A stretch of DNA of 64,000 bases from Gemmatimonadaceae bacterium (GCA_025934775.1 JAICWO010000003.1:248001-312000); one strand, 5' to 3'; counted from the stretch's first letter, positions 43,792 to 54,518 are shown. Made by a program: numbers and translations. Notes: generated from the letters alone by a model not told the origin.

Positions 43792-44550
43792 ATGCGCGCA
43801 CCCACCCCACCTCAGGCCCAGACCGCGCCGAGCGCTCCCGGAGCGGCGCTACCGGCTTCGCCCGGCATCCCCGCGCCGTCCGCGGATTTTCTCGCGCTGC
43901 AGGCACAAGCGGCCGACCTGTCAACGCAGCTCGCGGGACTCAGGATCCAGCAGCGGGCGATTTCTCGACAGATCGACCGCGCCACGGGCGGCGAACGAGA
44001 GGCGCTGATTCAGCAGCGGACCCCGGTCGACGTGCAGGTCGCCCAGAAGGAGGTGCAGCTCGACAACGTACGCGCGCAGATCGCCGCGCGCTCCCACGTG
44101 CCGATGGATCGCGTCACGACGTCGGGGCAGGTCGTGATCATGCCGCCGCGATACCGCGATCGCTCTCCAGACCCGGGTATGATCATCGGCATGACGTTCA
44201 CGCTGTTGCTCGTCGTGGTCATTCCGATGTCCATCGCGTACGCGAGGCGTATCTGGCGGGGCACGCCCAAGCCGACGGTGGCGCAACGGGACGACCTCTC
44301 GCCGCGGTTCGACCGTCTCGAGCAGGCGGTCGACGCGATCGCGATCGAGATCGAGCGCATCTCCGAAGGGCAGCGTTTCATGACGAAGGTCATGGCCGAG
44401 CGGCCGGTGGAGCGCCCGGAGCGCTCCGGATTGGACGGCGGGTCGGCGCGTGCGGAATCGGCACCGATCCTGGCGCTGGGTGCCGGTCCAGCGGAGCCAA
44501 TCGCAACGCCCAAACGCCAGTCGGTTCGCCAGTCGATCACCCCGCATTAA
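43792..44550 (+). CDS. coiled-coil membrane protein of unknown function
   Basis: A 252-residue protein: proline/alanine-rich start, a coiled-coil (about residues 42-95: LSTQLAGLRIQQRAISRQ and similar heptad-like Leu/Ile), one membrane helix (MIIGMTFTLLLVVVIPMSI), and a second coiled-coil (DRLEQAVDAIAIEIERIS). It could be a scaffold or sensor. The start could be 43711 rather than 43792, which would add 27 residues. Confidence 0.7.
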   Translation: MRAPTPPQAQTAPSAPGAALPASPGIPAPSADFLALQAQAADLSTQLAGLRIQQRAISRQIDRATGGEREALIQQRTPVDVQVAQKEVQLDNVRAQIAARSHVPMDRVTTSGQVVIMPPRYRDRSPDPGMIIGMTFTLLLVVVIPMSIAYARRIWRGTPKPTVAQRDDLSPRFDRLEQAVDAIAIEIERISEGQRFMTKVMAERPVERPERSGLDGGSARAESAPILALGAGPAEPIATPKRQSVRQSITPH

Positions 44551-44626
44551 GAGCCTCCGCGGCGCGGAACCGCGGTCGGTCACTCCGGATTGCATCGTCG
44601 GCATTCGCCGATCACCCGGAGGACAC

Positions 44627-45820
44627 TTGAAGATCAGAATATCCTCGCTGCGCGTCTGCGCGGCGATCGCGCTCGTCGTCGCCGCGTCGTGCGGCGGTTC
44701 GTCCGATTCGACCAGCACGCCCCCGCCGCCGCCGCCCCCGCCGCCCGACGTCGGCAGTGTGTCGGTCAGCCCCGCGACGGTGAGCCTCGCCGTCGGCGCC
44801 ACGAGTCAACTCACGGCGTCGGCCGTCGATACGCACGGCAATGCGCTCACGTCGCCCGCGCCCGTGTGGTCGACCAGCGATGCGAACAAAGTGACGGTGA
44901 GCTCGAGCGGTCTCGTACAGGCGGTCGCGCCGGGAACGGCGACGGTGACCGCGACGGTCACGACGGCGGGCGCGACGAAGAGCGCGAGCGCGGCGGTGAC
45001 GGTCGCCGCGCCGGTGGTGGCGGCGTCCATCTCCGTATCGCCATCGGCGAGCGACACGATCTACGCGTTCGGCGACTCGCGCGCATTCGCCGCGACGGTG
45101 CGCGACTCCTCCGGCGCGGTGCTCTCGACGGCGGCGATCACGTGGAGCATCGACAAGTCGAGCGTCGCGACGCTTTCCTCATCGAGCGGTGCGTCCACGA
45201 GCGCGCTCGCCGGGGGCAACGGGACGGCAGTGCTGACGGCGCGGTCCGGCAACGTCAGCGCGACGGCGAGCGTCTTCGTGCGGCAGCGCGCGGCGAAGCT
45301 GGTTCTCTCGCCGGCGACGATCACGCTGGCTCCCGGCGCGACGTCTCAGGTGAGCGCCGCGGCGCAGGACGCGCGCGGCAACACGGTCGGCGGTCTCGCC
45401 GCTCCGTCGTACAGCTCGAGCGACACGACGAAAGTCAAAGTCTCCTCATCGGGCGTCGTCTCCGCCGTCGCGGCGGGGACGGCGACGGTGAGCGTTTCGC
45501 AGAGCACGCCCGACGGTGCGCTCACGGGGAGCGTGGCCGTGACCGTCGCGTCGGCGCCGGCGTTCCCCACGAGCGCGGCGGTCACGGTCGAAGACTTCGA
45601 CTTCGCGTCGGATTCGGTCGACATCGCCGCGGGCGGCACGGTGACCTGGACGTGGAAGGGCACGCAGCCGCACAGCGTCACGCCCACGACGCCGGGCACG
45701 GGCTTCGGGAGTCAGACGCTCACGACCGGCACATACTCATTCAAGTTCAATACATCCGGGAAATACGACTACTTCTGCTCCGTGCATCCGTACATGACGG
45801 CGACGGTGGTGGTCCACTAG
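44627..45820 (+). CDS. lipoprotein with Ig-like repeats and cupredoxin domain
   Basis: A 397-residue exported protein read from TTG (44627), with GGAGGA 3 bases before it. A signal with LVVAASC lipobox is followed by a run of prolines, then about three BIG2-like Ig repeats (GSVSVSPATVSLAVGATSQL, SISVSPSASDTIYAFGDS, LVLSPATITLAPGATSQV). The last 110 residues are a plastocyanin-like cupredoxin with type I copper ligands: His in QPHSVTP, Cys in YDYFCSVHPYM, His and Met in the same motif. It may carry electrons or copper at the cell surface. Confidence 0.85.
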   Translation: MKIRISSLRVCAAIALVVAASCGGSSDSTSTPPPPPPPPPDVGSVSVSPATVSLAVGATSQLTASAVDTHGNALTSPAPVWSTSDANKVTVSSSGLVQAVAPGTATVTATVTTAGATKSASAAVTVAAPVVAASISVSPSASDTIYAFGDSRAFAATVRDSSGAVLSTAAITWSIDKSSVATLSSSSGASTSALAGGNGTAVLTARSGNVSATASVFVRQRAAKLVLSPATITLAPGATSQVSAAAQDARGNTVGGLAAPSYSSSDTTKVKVSSSGVVSAVAAGTATVSVSQSTPDGALTGSVAVTVASAPAFPTSAAVTVEDFDFASDSVDIAAGGTVTWTWKGTQPHSVTPTTPGTGFGSQTLTTGTYSFKFNTSGKYDYFCSVHPYMTATVVVH

Positions 45821-45850
45821 CCGCGGAGCGCGCTCGACGCGGCGTACACG

Positions 45851-45886
45851 AACGGGCCGGGATTCAACAAAGAATCCCGGCCCGTT
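45851..45886. terminator. hairpin between convergent genes
   Basis: A perfect 15-base-pair stem (45851-45865 with 45872-45886), 6-base loop, between the cupredoxin gene and pckA. T-tract is missing on both strands. Confidence 0.72.
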
Positions 45887-45912
45887 GCGCATCGACTGTC
45901 GGATCTCGCGAT

Positions 45913-47532
45913 CTACCGCGGCCCCGCCGTGCGCACGTTCTCGCTCACGGAGTTCTCGAACTTCGCGAAGTTCTCGCGGAACATGGAAGCGAGCTTCTTG
46001 GCCTGCGCGTCGTACGCCGACTTGTCCGTCCAGGTGTTCCGCGGATTGAGCACCTCCGCGGGGATGCCGGGGACCTGCGTCGGGAACGAGAGGCCGAAGA
46101 CCGGATCGGTCGCCAACGGCGCCGAATGGAGATCGCCATGGAGCAGCGACCGAACCATGGTACGCGTGTACGAAAGCTTCATCCGCGAGCCATGGCCGTA
46201 CGCGCCGCCCGTCCAGCCGGTATTCACGAGCCATACGTCGGACCCGTGCTCGTCGATCAACGTGCCGAGCATCTCCGCGTACTTGGCGGCGGGCCAGACG
46301 AGGAACACCGCGCCGAAGCACGCCGAGAACGTGGCCTGCGGCTCCTTCACGCCGCGCTCGGTGCCGGCGACTTTCGCGGTGTAGCCTGAGAGGAAGTAGT
46401 AGAGCGCCTGATCGCGCGTGAGCTTCGCGATCGGCGGCAGCACGCCGAACGCGTCGGCGGTGAGGAGCACGACGTTCTTGGGATGCCCGCCGCGTCCAGA
46501 CGGCACGTGGTTCGGGATGTAGTGCAGCGGATACGACGCGCGGGTGTTCTCGGTGATCGACTGATCCTCGAACCGCACTTTGCGCGTCAACTCGTCGAGC
46601 ACCACGTTCTCGAGAATCGTCCCGAACATCTGCGTCGTGCGATAGATGTCGGGCTCGCCTTCTGGGCTGAGGTTGATGCACTTCGCGTAGCAGCCGCCCT
46701 CGTAATTGAAGACGCCTTCGGGCGCCCAGCCATGCTCGTCGTCGCCGATGAGCGAGCGGCTCGGATCGGCGGAGAGCGTCGTCTTGCCCGTCCCCGAGAG
46801 GCCGAAGAAGAGCGCCGTGTCGCCGTCCGGGCCGATGTTCGCCGAGCAGTGCATCGAGAGCACGCCCTGCTTGGGCATGTAGTAGTTCATCACCGTGAAC
46901 ATCGCCTTCTTGAGCTCACCGGCGTAGCGCGTGCCGCCGATGAGGATCATCCGCTTGGCGAGATTGAGAATGATGAACGTGCTGCTGCGCGTGCCGTGCT
47001 TTGCGGGGTCGGACTCGAACTCGGGCGCGTGGAGGACGGTGAAGTTCGGATCGAACGTGGGGAGCTCGGTGGCCTCCGGGCGGATGAACATGTTCCGCAC
47101 GAACGACATGTGCCACGCGCTCGGGCTCACGTAGCGCACCGAGAGGCGGTACTTGGGGTCGGCGCCGCAGTAGAGATCCTGCACGTAGAGCGACTCGCGG
47201 TCGTTCAGGTACGCGCGAACGTCGGCGAGCAGCGCCTCGAAGTGGGCTTCGGAGATCGGCTGGTTGACCTTGCCCCAGTCGACGTCCGCCTCCGATGATG
47301 AATCTTTAACGAGAAATTTATCATTCGGCGACCGGCCGGTGTGCGGCGACGTGACGGCGCAGAACGGCCCCATGTCGGCGAGCAGCCCTTCCTTGTTCTG
47401 GACGGCGTCCTGAATCAGCACGGGCGCGACGCAGTTCCAGCGCACGTCGCCTTTGGGGGCGAGTCCCTGCGCGCTGAGCCCGACCTTGCCCTTGAATTCC
47501 ATATCATCCTGCGGCTTCGTCTGAGTCGCCAT
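45913..47532 (-). CDS. pckA: ATP-dependent phosphoenolpyruvate carboxykinase
   Basis: A 539-residue PckA: oxaloacetate + ATP to phosphoenolpyruvate + CO2 + ADP, the first gluconeogenic step. Kinase-1a loop GLSGTGKTTLSADP, RLSVRYVS, the DIYRTTQMFGTILENV block and metal ligands in GWTGGAYGHGSRM are visible. It starts at 47532 with a GAGGA site, and its upstream neighbour maeB ends 9 bases before, so they form one unit controlling the PEP/pyruvate/C4 node. Confidence 0.98.
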   Translation of the reverse strand: MATQTKPQDDMEFKGKVGLSAQGLAPKGDVRWNCVAPVLIQDAVQNKEGLLADMGPFCAVTSPHTGRSPNDKFLVKDSSSEADVDWGKVNQPISEAHFEALLADVRAYLNDRESLYVQDLYCGADPKYRLSVRYVSPSAWHMSFVRNMFIRPEATELPTFDPNFTVLHAPEFESDPAKHGTRSSTFIILNLAKRMILIGGTRYAGELKKAMFTVMNYYMPKQGVLSMHCSANIGPDGDTALFFGLSGTGKTTLSADPSRSLIGDDEHGWAPEGVFNYEGGCYAKCINLSPEGEPDIYRTTQMFGTILENVVLDELTRKVRFEDQSITENTRASYPLHYIPNHVPSGRGGHPKNVVLLTADAFGVLPPIAKLTRDQALYYFLSGYTAKVAGTERGVKEPQATFSACFGAVFLVWPAAKYAEMLGTLIDEHGSDVWLVNTGWTGGAYGHGSRMKLSYTRTMVRSLLHGDLHSAPLATDPVFGLSFPTQVPGIPAEVLNPRNTWTDKSAYDAQAKKLASMFRENFAKFENSVSENVRTAGPR

Positions 47533-47541
47533 GTTGCGTCC

Positions 47542-49854
47542 TCACAGCCTCGAAAAAATGGTCGGGGCGGGCCCGCTCGCGGCACGGCTCGCGGGCTCCG
47601 CCGGGTTGGACCGCTCCTGTGCGTCGACTACCGCAACCGCGGCCATGTTTACGATGTCCTGAACGTCGGCGCCGCGCTCCAGCACGTGCACCGGCCGGCT
47701 CATGCCCACCAGAATGGGGCCGATCGCCGTGGCACCACCAAGGTGATTTAGCAACTTGTACGCAATGTTGCCCGCGCTCAAGTTGGGAAAGATTAGCACG
47801 TTCGCGGCTTCCTTGAGCGTGCTGAACGGATAGTCGCGCTCGATGATCTCGGGATCGAACGCGGTGTCCGCCTGCATTTCACCATCCACGACCAGTGACG
47901 GGTCGCGTTGCCGCAAAAGCTGCACGGCCCGGGCCATTTTCTCGGCCTCGGGATGCCGCACGGAGCCAAAATTCGAGAACGACAACATCGCGATGCGGGG
48001 CTCCATCCCCATCGTCCGCGTGATCCGCGCCGCCGCGTACGCGATCTGCGCGAGCTGCTCCGCCGTTGGATCGATGTTCACCGTCGTGTCGGCGCAGAAG
48101 ATCACGTGCTTCTCGAACACCAGCATGTACATGCCGCTCACGAGCCCCGCACGCGGATGCGCGCCAATCACTTCGAGCGCGGGCCGGATCGTCTCGGGAT
48201 AGTGCAGGTTCACCCCGGACACCAGCGCGTCCGCGTCGCCGCGGCCCACCATGCACGAACCGAAATAATTGCTGTTGAACAGGCGGCGGCGCGCTTCGTC
48301 CATGCTCATGCCCTTGCGCTGCCGCCGCGCCCACATGTGCTGCGCGTACTCGTCGCGCTTGGGCGAGCTGGCCGGATCCTCGATCGCGATGCCGTCGAGC
48401 AGCACGTTCATCGCCTTCGCCTTCGCTTCGATCGTCTCGCGCTGGCCGAGCAGAATCGGATCGGCGATGCCGTCCTCCACGCAGATGCGCGCCGCACGAA
48501 TGATCTTCGGCTCCTCGCCCTCGGGAAACACCACCCGCTTCGGGTTGCTGATCGCGCGATTGATCAGGCCGCGCATCACGCCGCGCGCCCGGCCGAGTCG
48601 CGACTCGAGCCGCTCGCGATACTCGTCGAGATCCACGAACTCGTTCGCGGCGCCGGACGCCACCGCCGCCCACGCGACCGCGGGCGCCACCCAGAGCAGT
48701 ACGCGCGGATCGAACGGGAAGGGGATCAGATACTCGGCGCCGAATTGCACTTCCTGCAGGCCGTACAGATTCGCGACCGACTCCGGCACGTCTTCCTTGG
48801 CGAGGAGCGCGAGCGCCCGCGTCGCCGCCATCTTCATCTCTTCGTTGATCTCCGTCGCCCGAACGTCCAGGGCGCCGCGGAAGATGAACGGAAAGCCGAG
48901 GACGTTGTTGACCTGATTCGGATAGTCGCTGCGGCCGGTGGCGATGATCGCGTCGTCGCGGACGGACTTCACCGCATCGGGGAGAATCTCCGGGACGGGG
49001 TTGGCGAGCGCGAAGATGATCGGCTTCGGGGCCATCTTCGCCACCATGTCGGCCGTCACCGCTCCGGCGACCGAAAGGCCGACGAAGACGTCGGCTCCGA
49101 CCAGTGCGTCGGCGATCGTGCGCGCCTTCGTGTCCGACTTGAAGCGCGCCTTGTACGGATCCATGTCGTCAGCGCGGCCGGCGTAGATCACGCCGGCCCG
49201 GTCGCACATGATGATGTGCTCACGCTTGACGCCGAGCCGCACGTAGTGCTCGGCGGTCGAGATCGCCGCGGCGCCCGCGCCCGAAAAGACGACCTTCAGC
49301 GTCTCGAGGCGCTTGCCCACGATCTCGGCCGCGTTGAGCAGCGCGGCACCGGAGATGATCGCGGTGCCGTGCTGGTCGTCGTGGAAGACGGGGATCTTGA
49401 GCGTCTTTCGGAGCGTCTCCTCGATGTAGAAGCAGTCGGGCGCCTTGATGTCCTCGAGATTGATCCCGCCCACCGTCGGCTCGAGGAGCTGGCAGAACTT
49501 GATCACGTCGTCGGGCAACTCGGAGCCGACTTCGAGATCGAAGACGTCGAGATCCGCGAACTGTTTGAAGAGATTGGCCTTTCCTTCCATCACGGGCTTG
49601 CCCGCGACGGCGCCAATGTTGCCTAGACCAAGCACAGCGGTTCCGTTCGTCACCACCGCGATCAGGTTACCCTTCGCGGTGTAGGTGTACGCGAGATCCG
49701 GGTCCTGCTTGATCTCCAGGCATGGCTCGGCGACGCCCGGCGAGTAGGCGAGCGACAGGTCACGCTGATTGGTCAGCGGCTTGGTCGGTACCACGGCGAT
49801 CTTGCCGGGCCGACCTTTGGCATGATAGTCGAGGGCGTCTTGGCGTTTATTCAT
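47542..49854 (-). CDS. maeB: NADP-type malic enzyme with phosphotransacetylase-like domain
   Basis: A 770-residue protein. Residues 1-430 form a malic enzyme (malate to pyruvate + CO2, NAD(P)H); Lys/Tyr/Asp motifs are seen in [40 protein letters not shown] and [14 protein letters not shown]. Residues about 440-770 are a phosphate acetyltransferase-like domain ([34 protein letters not shown]), found on MaeB-type enzymes where it usually regulates by acetyl-CoA. The ATG at 49854 is used instead of 49890 because it begins the conserved MNKRQDAL. Confidence 0.95.
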   Translation of the reverse strand: MNKRQDALDYHAKGRPGKIAVVPTKPLTNQRDLSLAYSPGVAEPCLEIKQDPDLAYTYTAKGNLIAVVTNGTAVLGLGNIGAVAGKPVMEGKANLFKQFADLDVFDLEVGSELPDDVIKFCQLLEPTVGGINLEDIKAPDCFYIEETLRKTLKIPVFHDDQHGTAIISGAALLNAAEIVGKRLETLKVVFSGAGAAAISTAEHYVRLGVKREHIIMCDRAGVIYAGRADDMDPYKARFKSDTKARTIADALVGADVFVGLSVAGAVTADMVAKMAPKPIIFALANPVPEILPDAVKSVRDDAIIATGRSDYPNQVNNVLGFPFIFRGALDVRATEINEEMKMAATRALALLAKEDVPESVANLYGLQEVQFGAEYLIPFPFDPRVLLWVAPAVAWAAVASGAANEFVDLDEYRERLESRLGRARGVMRGLINRAISNPKRVVFPEGEEPKIIRAARICVEDGIADPILLGQRETIEAKAKAMNVLLDGIAIEDPASSPKRDEYAQHMWARRQRKGMSMDEARRRLFNSNYFGSCMVGRGDADALVSGVNLHYPETIRPALEVIGAHPRAGLVSGMYMLVFEKHVIFCADTTVNIDPTAEQLAQIAYAAARITRTMGMEPRIAMLSFSNFGSVRHPEAEKMARAVQLLRQRDPSLVVDGEMQADTAFDPEIIERDYPFSTLKEAANVLIFPNLSAGNIAYKLLNHLGGATAIGPILVGMSRPVHVLERGADVQDIVNMAAVAVVDAQERSNPAEPASRAASGPAPTIFSRL

Positions 49855-49945
49855 GTCCAGAGATGAACAATAGCCGAATCGGCCGTCCAAGTCAGTCGCC
49901 GGAGAGCGCTTGGGGTCCTACCGAACAGAATCCGCAAATACCAAC

Positions 49946-50203
49946 ATGACTCCCGCCGAGTCCGAGCAGCGCACGCCGAACGCGGCGGCGCCGGTTCGGC
50001 GCGCGCTTCACCTCGTCATCGTTCTCGTCGTGCTCGAGGCGGCCGCGTACGTGATCGGCCGCATGGCGCCGGCGATGGCGGGGCTCATGCGGCCGATCTA
50101 CGTGCTGCTGCTCGTCTCGTTCGCGTTCCCGATCTGGCACGCGTCGCGCCACCGGACGGGGCACGATCGCCGGCACAGCGAACGGCGTCACACCTCCAGG
50201 TGA
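49946..50203 (+). CDS. small membrane protein, unknown function
   Basis: An 85-residue protein with two hydrophobic segments (LVIVLVVLEAAAYVIG and YVLLLVSFAFPIW) and a basic His/Arg tail. It is divergent from maeB and its end overlaps the end of the convergent RND pump gene. No family recognised. Confidence 0.55.
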   Translation: MTPAESEQRTPNAAAPVRRALHLVIVLVVLEAAAYVIGRMAPAMAGLMRPIYVLLLVSFAFPIWHASRHRTGHDRRHSERRHTSR

Positions 50204-53200
50204 TCGCCCGGCCGCGCGACCATCAGGTACAGTACGGGCATTAAGAAAATACTAATTAATAGTCTAGAAAAGAGGCCGCCGACGATGACGATCGCGAACG
50301 GCTTCTGCGTGCTCGCGCCCACGCCGCTCGCGATCGCCGCCGGCAACAGGCCGAGCGCCGCGACGAGCGCGGTCATCATGATGGGCCGCAGGCGGAGCAG
50401 TGCGGCCTCGTGCGTCGCCCGGGCGATGTCCATGCCGCCGAGCCGGAGCTCGTTGGCGTACGAGATGTAGACCACGGCCGTCTGCACGGACACGCCGAAC
50501 AACGCGAGGAATCCGATCATCGACGACACCGAGAACGCCGTGTCCGTGATCCACATGGCCACGAGACCGCCGAGCGGCGCGGAGAGGATGACGCCGATGA
50601 CCGTGATGAGCGGGAACTTGAAGTTGCGGTACAGAATGAACAGGATCGCGAAGATCAGGATCACCGTGATCGGCACGACGACGTTCATCTGCGCGCGTGA
50701 CGCCGTGTACTCCTGGAACTCGCCGCCCCAGACGGTCCGGTAGCCGATCGGGAGCGTGACCTGCTTGTCGACGCGGGCTTGCGCATCCGCGACCGCGCTC
50801 GCGAGATCGCGGCCTTCCACCTCGTACTGCACGCCGATGTAGCGCGAATTGTCCTGACGGTAAATGAATGATGCGCCGTTGGCGACATGAATGTCCGCGA
50901 CCTCGCGCAGCGGCACCTGGCTTCCGCTCGGCGTCGCGATGAGGATGTTCCCGATCTGATTCGGATCGCTGCGGTACTGCTCCTGGAGCCGGACCACGAG
51001 ATCGAACGTCCGTTCGCCTTGTACGACTTGTGTGACCGCGGCTCCGCCCACCGCCGCGTTGATCAAGTCGTTCACGGCGTCGGAGCTCAGGCCGTACCGG
51101 GCCAGCTTGTCGCGATCGACCGTGATCGTGAGGCTCGGCTGGCCCAGCTCCTGGACGAGCACGACGTGGTCGATGCCCGGCGTGCGGCCGAGAATCTCCT
51201 TGACTTCCCGACCCTTTGCCTCGAGGACGTTCAGATCGGTACCGAAGATCTTCACGTCCGTCGAGCTCTTGAGGCCCGTGAGCGCCTCGTCGACGGCGTC
51301 CTCGGCGGGTTGAGTATAGTTGAATATGATTCCGGGATAGGCCGACAGCTTCTTCTGCATGGCCTCGATCAATTCATCCTTCGTCTTGATCGGGCCGGTC
51401 CATTGGCCGTACGGCTTGAGGCCGACGTAGAACTCGGCATTGAAGAATCCCGTCGGATCGGTGCCCGAGTCGTCGCGGCCATGCTCCGACGCCGTCACGG
51501 TGACCATCGGGAAGCTGGACAGCACGTCCCGAATTTGCGGCACGATCGCCGATGACGCCTCGAAGGAAATGGTGTACGGCATCGTCGCACGCACCCAGAT
51601 CGCGCCTTCGTCCAGCTTGGGCATGAACTCGCCGCCGCGCGTCATCGCGATCGCGACCGACGCCACGAGGATCACCGCCGAGCCGACCATCGTTGCGCCG
51701 ACGTGCCGCAGACACCAGTCGAGTCCCGACGCGTAGCGGTCGCGGGTCCATTCGAATGCCGCGTTGCGGCGCTCCACGACGCCGCGGCGCAACGCCCACG
51801 CGCACAGCACCGGAATCACCGTCAGCGTCAGGAAGAGCGAACCGATCAGCGCATAAATCGTCGTGTCGGCCATCGGCGTGAACAGCTTGGCCGATGGGCC
51901 GGTGAGCGCGTAGATCGGCAGGAAGCCGGCGACGATCACCGCGATCGCGTACACGATCGGCCGGTTCACCTCCGAGGCCGCCTCGAAGATCACCTCGCGA
52001 ATCCGGAATTCGGTGCCGTGTCGCCGCGCGAGCTGGCGGTAGATGTTCTCGACCATGACGACGGCGCCGTCGACCAGAATACCAAAGTCGATCGCGCCGA
52101 TCGACAGCAGGTTCGCGGGAATGCCTCGAACGTCGAGGCACATGAACGCGATGAGGAGCGCGAGCGGTATGGTCACGGCGACGATCAGGCCGGACCGGAT
52201 GTCGTAGAGGAAGAAGATCAGGACGATCACGACGAGCACGATGCCGCGCCCGAGGTTCTCGAGCACCGTGTGCGTCGTGAGGGCGACGAGATCGCTCCGG
52301 TCGTAGTAGGGCACGACCTTCACGTCGCGCGGCAGCACGTGGTCGTTCAGCTCCCGCGTCTTCGCTTCCACGGCTTTGAGGACCACCTGCGCCTGCTCGC
52401 CGGTGCGCATCAGTACGATGCCTTCGACCGCGTCGTTCTGCTTGTTGAACCCGAACTGGCCGAGACGCGGCGCGGCGCCGATCGCGACCGTTCCGATGTC
52501 TTTGATCCGCACCGGGATGTTGTTCTTCACCGCGGCCACGACGTTGCCGATATCCTCCAACGTGGCGACGCGTCCGAGCCCTCGCACGTAGTAGAACTGG
52601 CTGCCCTCGGAGTAGAAGCCGCCGCCGCCGTTCGAGTTGTTGGCGCTGAGGGCGCTCGAGACGTCGTCGATGCTCAAGCCGGCCGCGGCGAGCTTGGCCG
52701 GGTCGATCTGCACCTGGAACTGCATGGTCTCGCCGCCGAGCGACGCGATGTCGGCGACACCGGGCACGGCGCGATATGCTTTATCTAATACCCAATCTTG
52801 TATGACGTGCAGGTCCATCGCCGAGCGGTCCGGACTCTGAATCACGTAGCGGTACACGAGTCCGGACGGGGAGAACGGCGCCTCGATGTCCGGCGAGACG
52901 CCGTCGGGCAGGTCCGCGCCGGCGAGACGCTCGAAGACCTGCTCGCGCGCGAACCACAGGTCCGTCTTGTCGGTGAACGTCACGCGCACGCTCGACAACC
53001 CGTACAGCGAAACCGAGCGCATCACGACGAGGTTGGGCAGCCCGTTCAGCTCCGTCTCGATCGGGACGGTGATGAGCCGCTCGACCTCTTCCGCCGCGTG
53101 GCCCGGCCACGCCGCCGTGAGCTCCACGGCCGGCGGCGAGACGTCGGGGTAGGCGTCGACCGGCAAGCGGCTGAACGAGAAGAGGCCGACGCCGATGATG

Positions 53201-53340
53201 GCGAGCGCGATGATGGCGACGAGCAGCGGCTGCGAGACCGAGGCCTCGACGAGCCGCTGAATGGGGCCGCGCTGCGCGGCGACCGCGGCCGCCGCGCCCG
53301 ATGGCTCGGGCGCGTTCGGATGATTGGTTGGCTCGGTCAC
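50188..53340 (-). CDS. heavy-metal RND efflux pump (CzcA type)
   Basis: A 1,050-residue inner-membrane RND pump driven by protons. The relay motif in TM4 reads DFGILVDGAVVMVEN, as in Zn/Co/Ni/Cd pumps (HME1-like), not the AAIVMIEN type of copper CusA. The CusA copper-binding Met site (IDMLSTG) is replaced by VDEALTG. It exports divalent cations from the periplasm through the adaptor and TolC. Starts at GTG (53340), overlapping the adaptor stop (GTGA). It is the last gene of a four-gene operon. Confidence 0.93.
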   Translation of the reverse strand: MTEPTNHPNAPEPSGAAAAVAAQRGPIQRLVEASVSQPLLVAIIALAIIGVGLFSFSRLPVDAYPDVSPPAVELTAAWPGHAAEEVERLITVPIETELNGLPNLVVMRSVSLYGLSSVRVTFTDKTDLWFAREQVFERLAGADLPDGVSPDIEAPFSPSGLVYRYVIQSPDRSAMDLHVIQDWVLDKAYRAVPGVADIASLGGETMQFQVQIDPAKLAAAGLSIDDVSSALSANNSNGGGGFYSEGSQFYYVRGLGRVATLEDIGNVVAAVKNNIPVRIKDIGTVAIGAAPRLGQFGFNKQNDAVEGIVLMRTGEQAQVVLKAVEAKTRELNDHVLPRDVKVVPYYDRSDLVALTTHTVLENLGRGIVLVVIVLIFFLYDIRSGLIVAVTIPLALLIAFMCLDVRGIPANLLSIGAIDFGILVDGAVVMVENIYRQLARRHGTEFRIREVIFEAASEVNRPIVYAIAVIVAGFLPIYALTGPSAKLFTPMADTTIYALIGSLFLTLTVIPVLCAWALRRGVVERRNAAFEWTRDRYASGLDWCLRHVGATMVGSAVILVASVAIAMTRGGEFMPKLDEGAIWVRATMPYTISFEASSAIVPQIRDVLSSFPMVTVTASEHGRDDSGTDPTGFFNAEFYVGLKPYGQWTGPIKTKDELIEAMQKKLSAYPGIIFNYTQPAEDAVDEALTGLKSSTDVKIFGTDLNVLEAKGREVKEILGRTPGIDHVVLVQELGQPSLTITVDRDKLARYGLSSDAVNDLINAAVGGAAVTQVVQGERTFDLVVRLQEQYRSDPNQIGNILIATPSGSQVPLREVADIHVANGASFIYRQDNSRYIGVQYEVEGRDLASAVADAQARVDKQVTLPIGYRTVWGGEFQEYTASRAQMNVVVPITVILIFAILFILYRNFKFPLITVIGVILSAPLGGLVAMWITDTAFSVSSMIGFLALFGVSVQTAVVYISYANELRLGGMDIARATHEAALLRLRPIMMTALVAALGLLPAAIASGVGASTQKPFAIVIVGGLFSRLLISIFLMPVLYLMVARPGDHLEV

Positions 53341-54518
53341 TGGCTCTCCGCGAACTCGAGGAACAGCGAGCCGTCCGTGACCACCACGTCGCCGGCGGCC
53401 AGCCCCGACGTGACCTCATAGTTGTTGCCGACGCGCCCGCCGAGATCGATACGCCGCCGGACGTACGCGTTCGGGCCGGACACGATGAACACGAACGGCA
53501 GGTTCTCGTCGTCGCGCTGCAGCGCCGAGGCGGGAATGAGAATTCCCTGATGCGCGGCCGCGGAATGGATCTGTACCTTCGCGAACATGTCGTTGCGGAG
53601 CAGGCGCCGGTCGTTCGGCGCGAGGATGCGAACGCTGACGGCGTTCGTGCCGGAATCGGCCAGCGACGCGATGTAGTCGACCGTGCCCGTGATCGGGCGC
53701 GCGGTCCCGGCGATGTACAGGTCGGCCGACTCGCCGACCGAGACGGCGCTCAACTGATCGGCGTACACACTGGCCATGACCCACATGCTGCTCAAATCGG
53801 CGATCGTGAACGCCGGCGTGCTTCCGGCCTGCAAGAGCTGGCCGTTCGAGATGAGCTTCGCGACGATGGTGCCGGTGATCGGCGCACGGACCACGGCTTC
53901 GATCGAGACCGCTTTGTCCTGCCGAACCGCGTCGATCTGCGACTGCTCGACGCCAAGCGCGCGCATGTTCTGCACGGCGGCCTCGACGTCCGCGCCGGCC
54001 GACGCGAGGTCGGTCTGCGCCTGCTCCAGGTCCGCGCGCGCGAGCGCGTCGTTGGCGAAGAGCGCGGAATCGCGATCCGCGACTCGTTTCGCGTTCCGGT
54101 AGGTTGCCTCCGACTTGCGGTAGTCCGCGACGGCCGACGCGAAATCCGGCGACGAGACGAAGGCGAGCGGCTGGCCGGCGGTGACGTTCATGCCCACGTC
54201 GGCCAGGATGCGGACGACCGGACCCGACACCGGCGACAGGATCTGCGTCGACCGGTTGCCGTTGAACACCACCGTACCCGTCGCGTCGACGTCTGGCCGG
54301 TAGCTCATGACGCGCAGCGTGTCGAGATGGATCTTCGCGCGCTGCTGGGCGGTGAGGCTGAACGCCCGGGCCTTGGTCGTCGTGTCGCTGCCGAAGCTGA
54401 CGCTCGACTCGGGCGAGGACGACTTGGAGCAGGCCGATACGAGCGCGAGGAGCAGTGCGCCGACGATGGCCGTCGTCCGGGGCACGACGAGTTTGGTGGT
54501 CATGGAGTGCGTGATCAT
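53337..54518 (-). CDS. RND periplasmic adaptor (CzcB/CusB-like)
   Basis: A 393-residue membrane-fusion protein. A lipoprotein signal (LLALVSAC) is followed by a lipoyl-like domain (VDATGTVVFNGNRSTQILSP), an alpha-hairpin (about 120-190), and beta-barrel domains with APITGTIVAKLISNGQLL and PFVFIVSGPNAYVRRRI. It bridges the pump and TolC. Overlaps the tolC stop by four bases (ATGA). Confidence 0.92.
   Translation of the reverse strand: MITHSMTTKLVVPRTTAIVGALLLALVSACSKSSSPESSVSFGSDTTTKARAFSLTAQQRAKIHLDTLRVMSYRPDVDATGTVVFNGNRSTQILSPVSGPVVRILADVGMNVTAGQPLAFVSSPDFASAVADYRKSEATYRNAKRVADRDSALFANDALARADLEQAQTDLASAGADVEAAVQNMRALGVEQSQIDAVRQDKAVSIEAVVRAPITGTIVAKLISNGQLLQAGSTPAFTIADLSSMWVMASVYADQLSAVSVGESADLYIAGTARPITGTVDYIASLADSGTNAVSVRILAPNDRRLLRNDMFAKVQIHSAAAHQGILIPASALQRDDENLPFVFIVSGPNAYVRRRIDLGGRVGNNYEVTSGLAAGDVVVTDGSLFLEFAESQ

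Noticed and set aside
44551-44575. Small GC hairpin (CCGCGG with CCGCGG)
   Set aside because: Short, GC-only and no T-tract; such matches are expected by chance at this base composition.
50188-53340. Copper/silver CusA assignment for the RND pump
   Set aside because: TM4 reads DFGILVDGAVVMVEN and the CusA methionine position is VDEALTG, which fits divalent-cation pumps.
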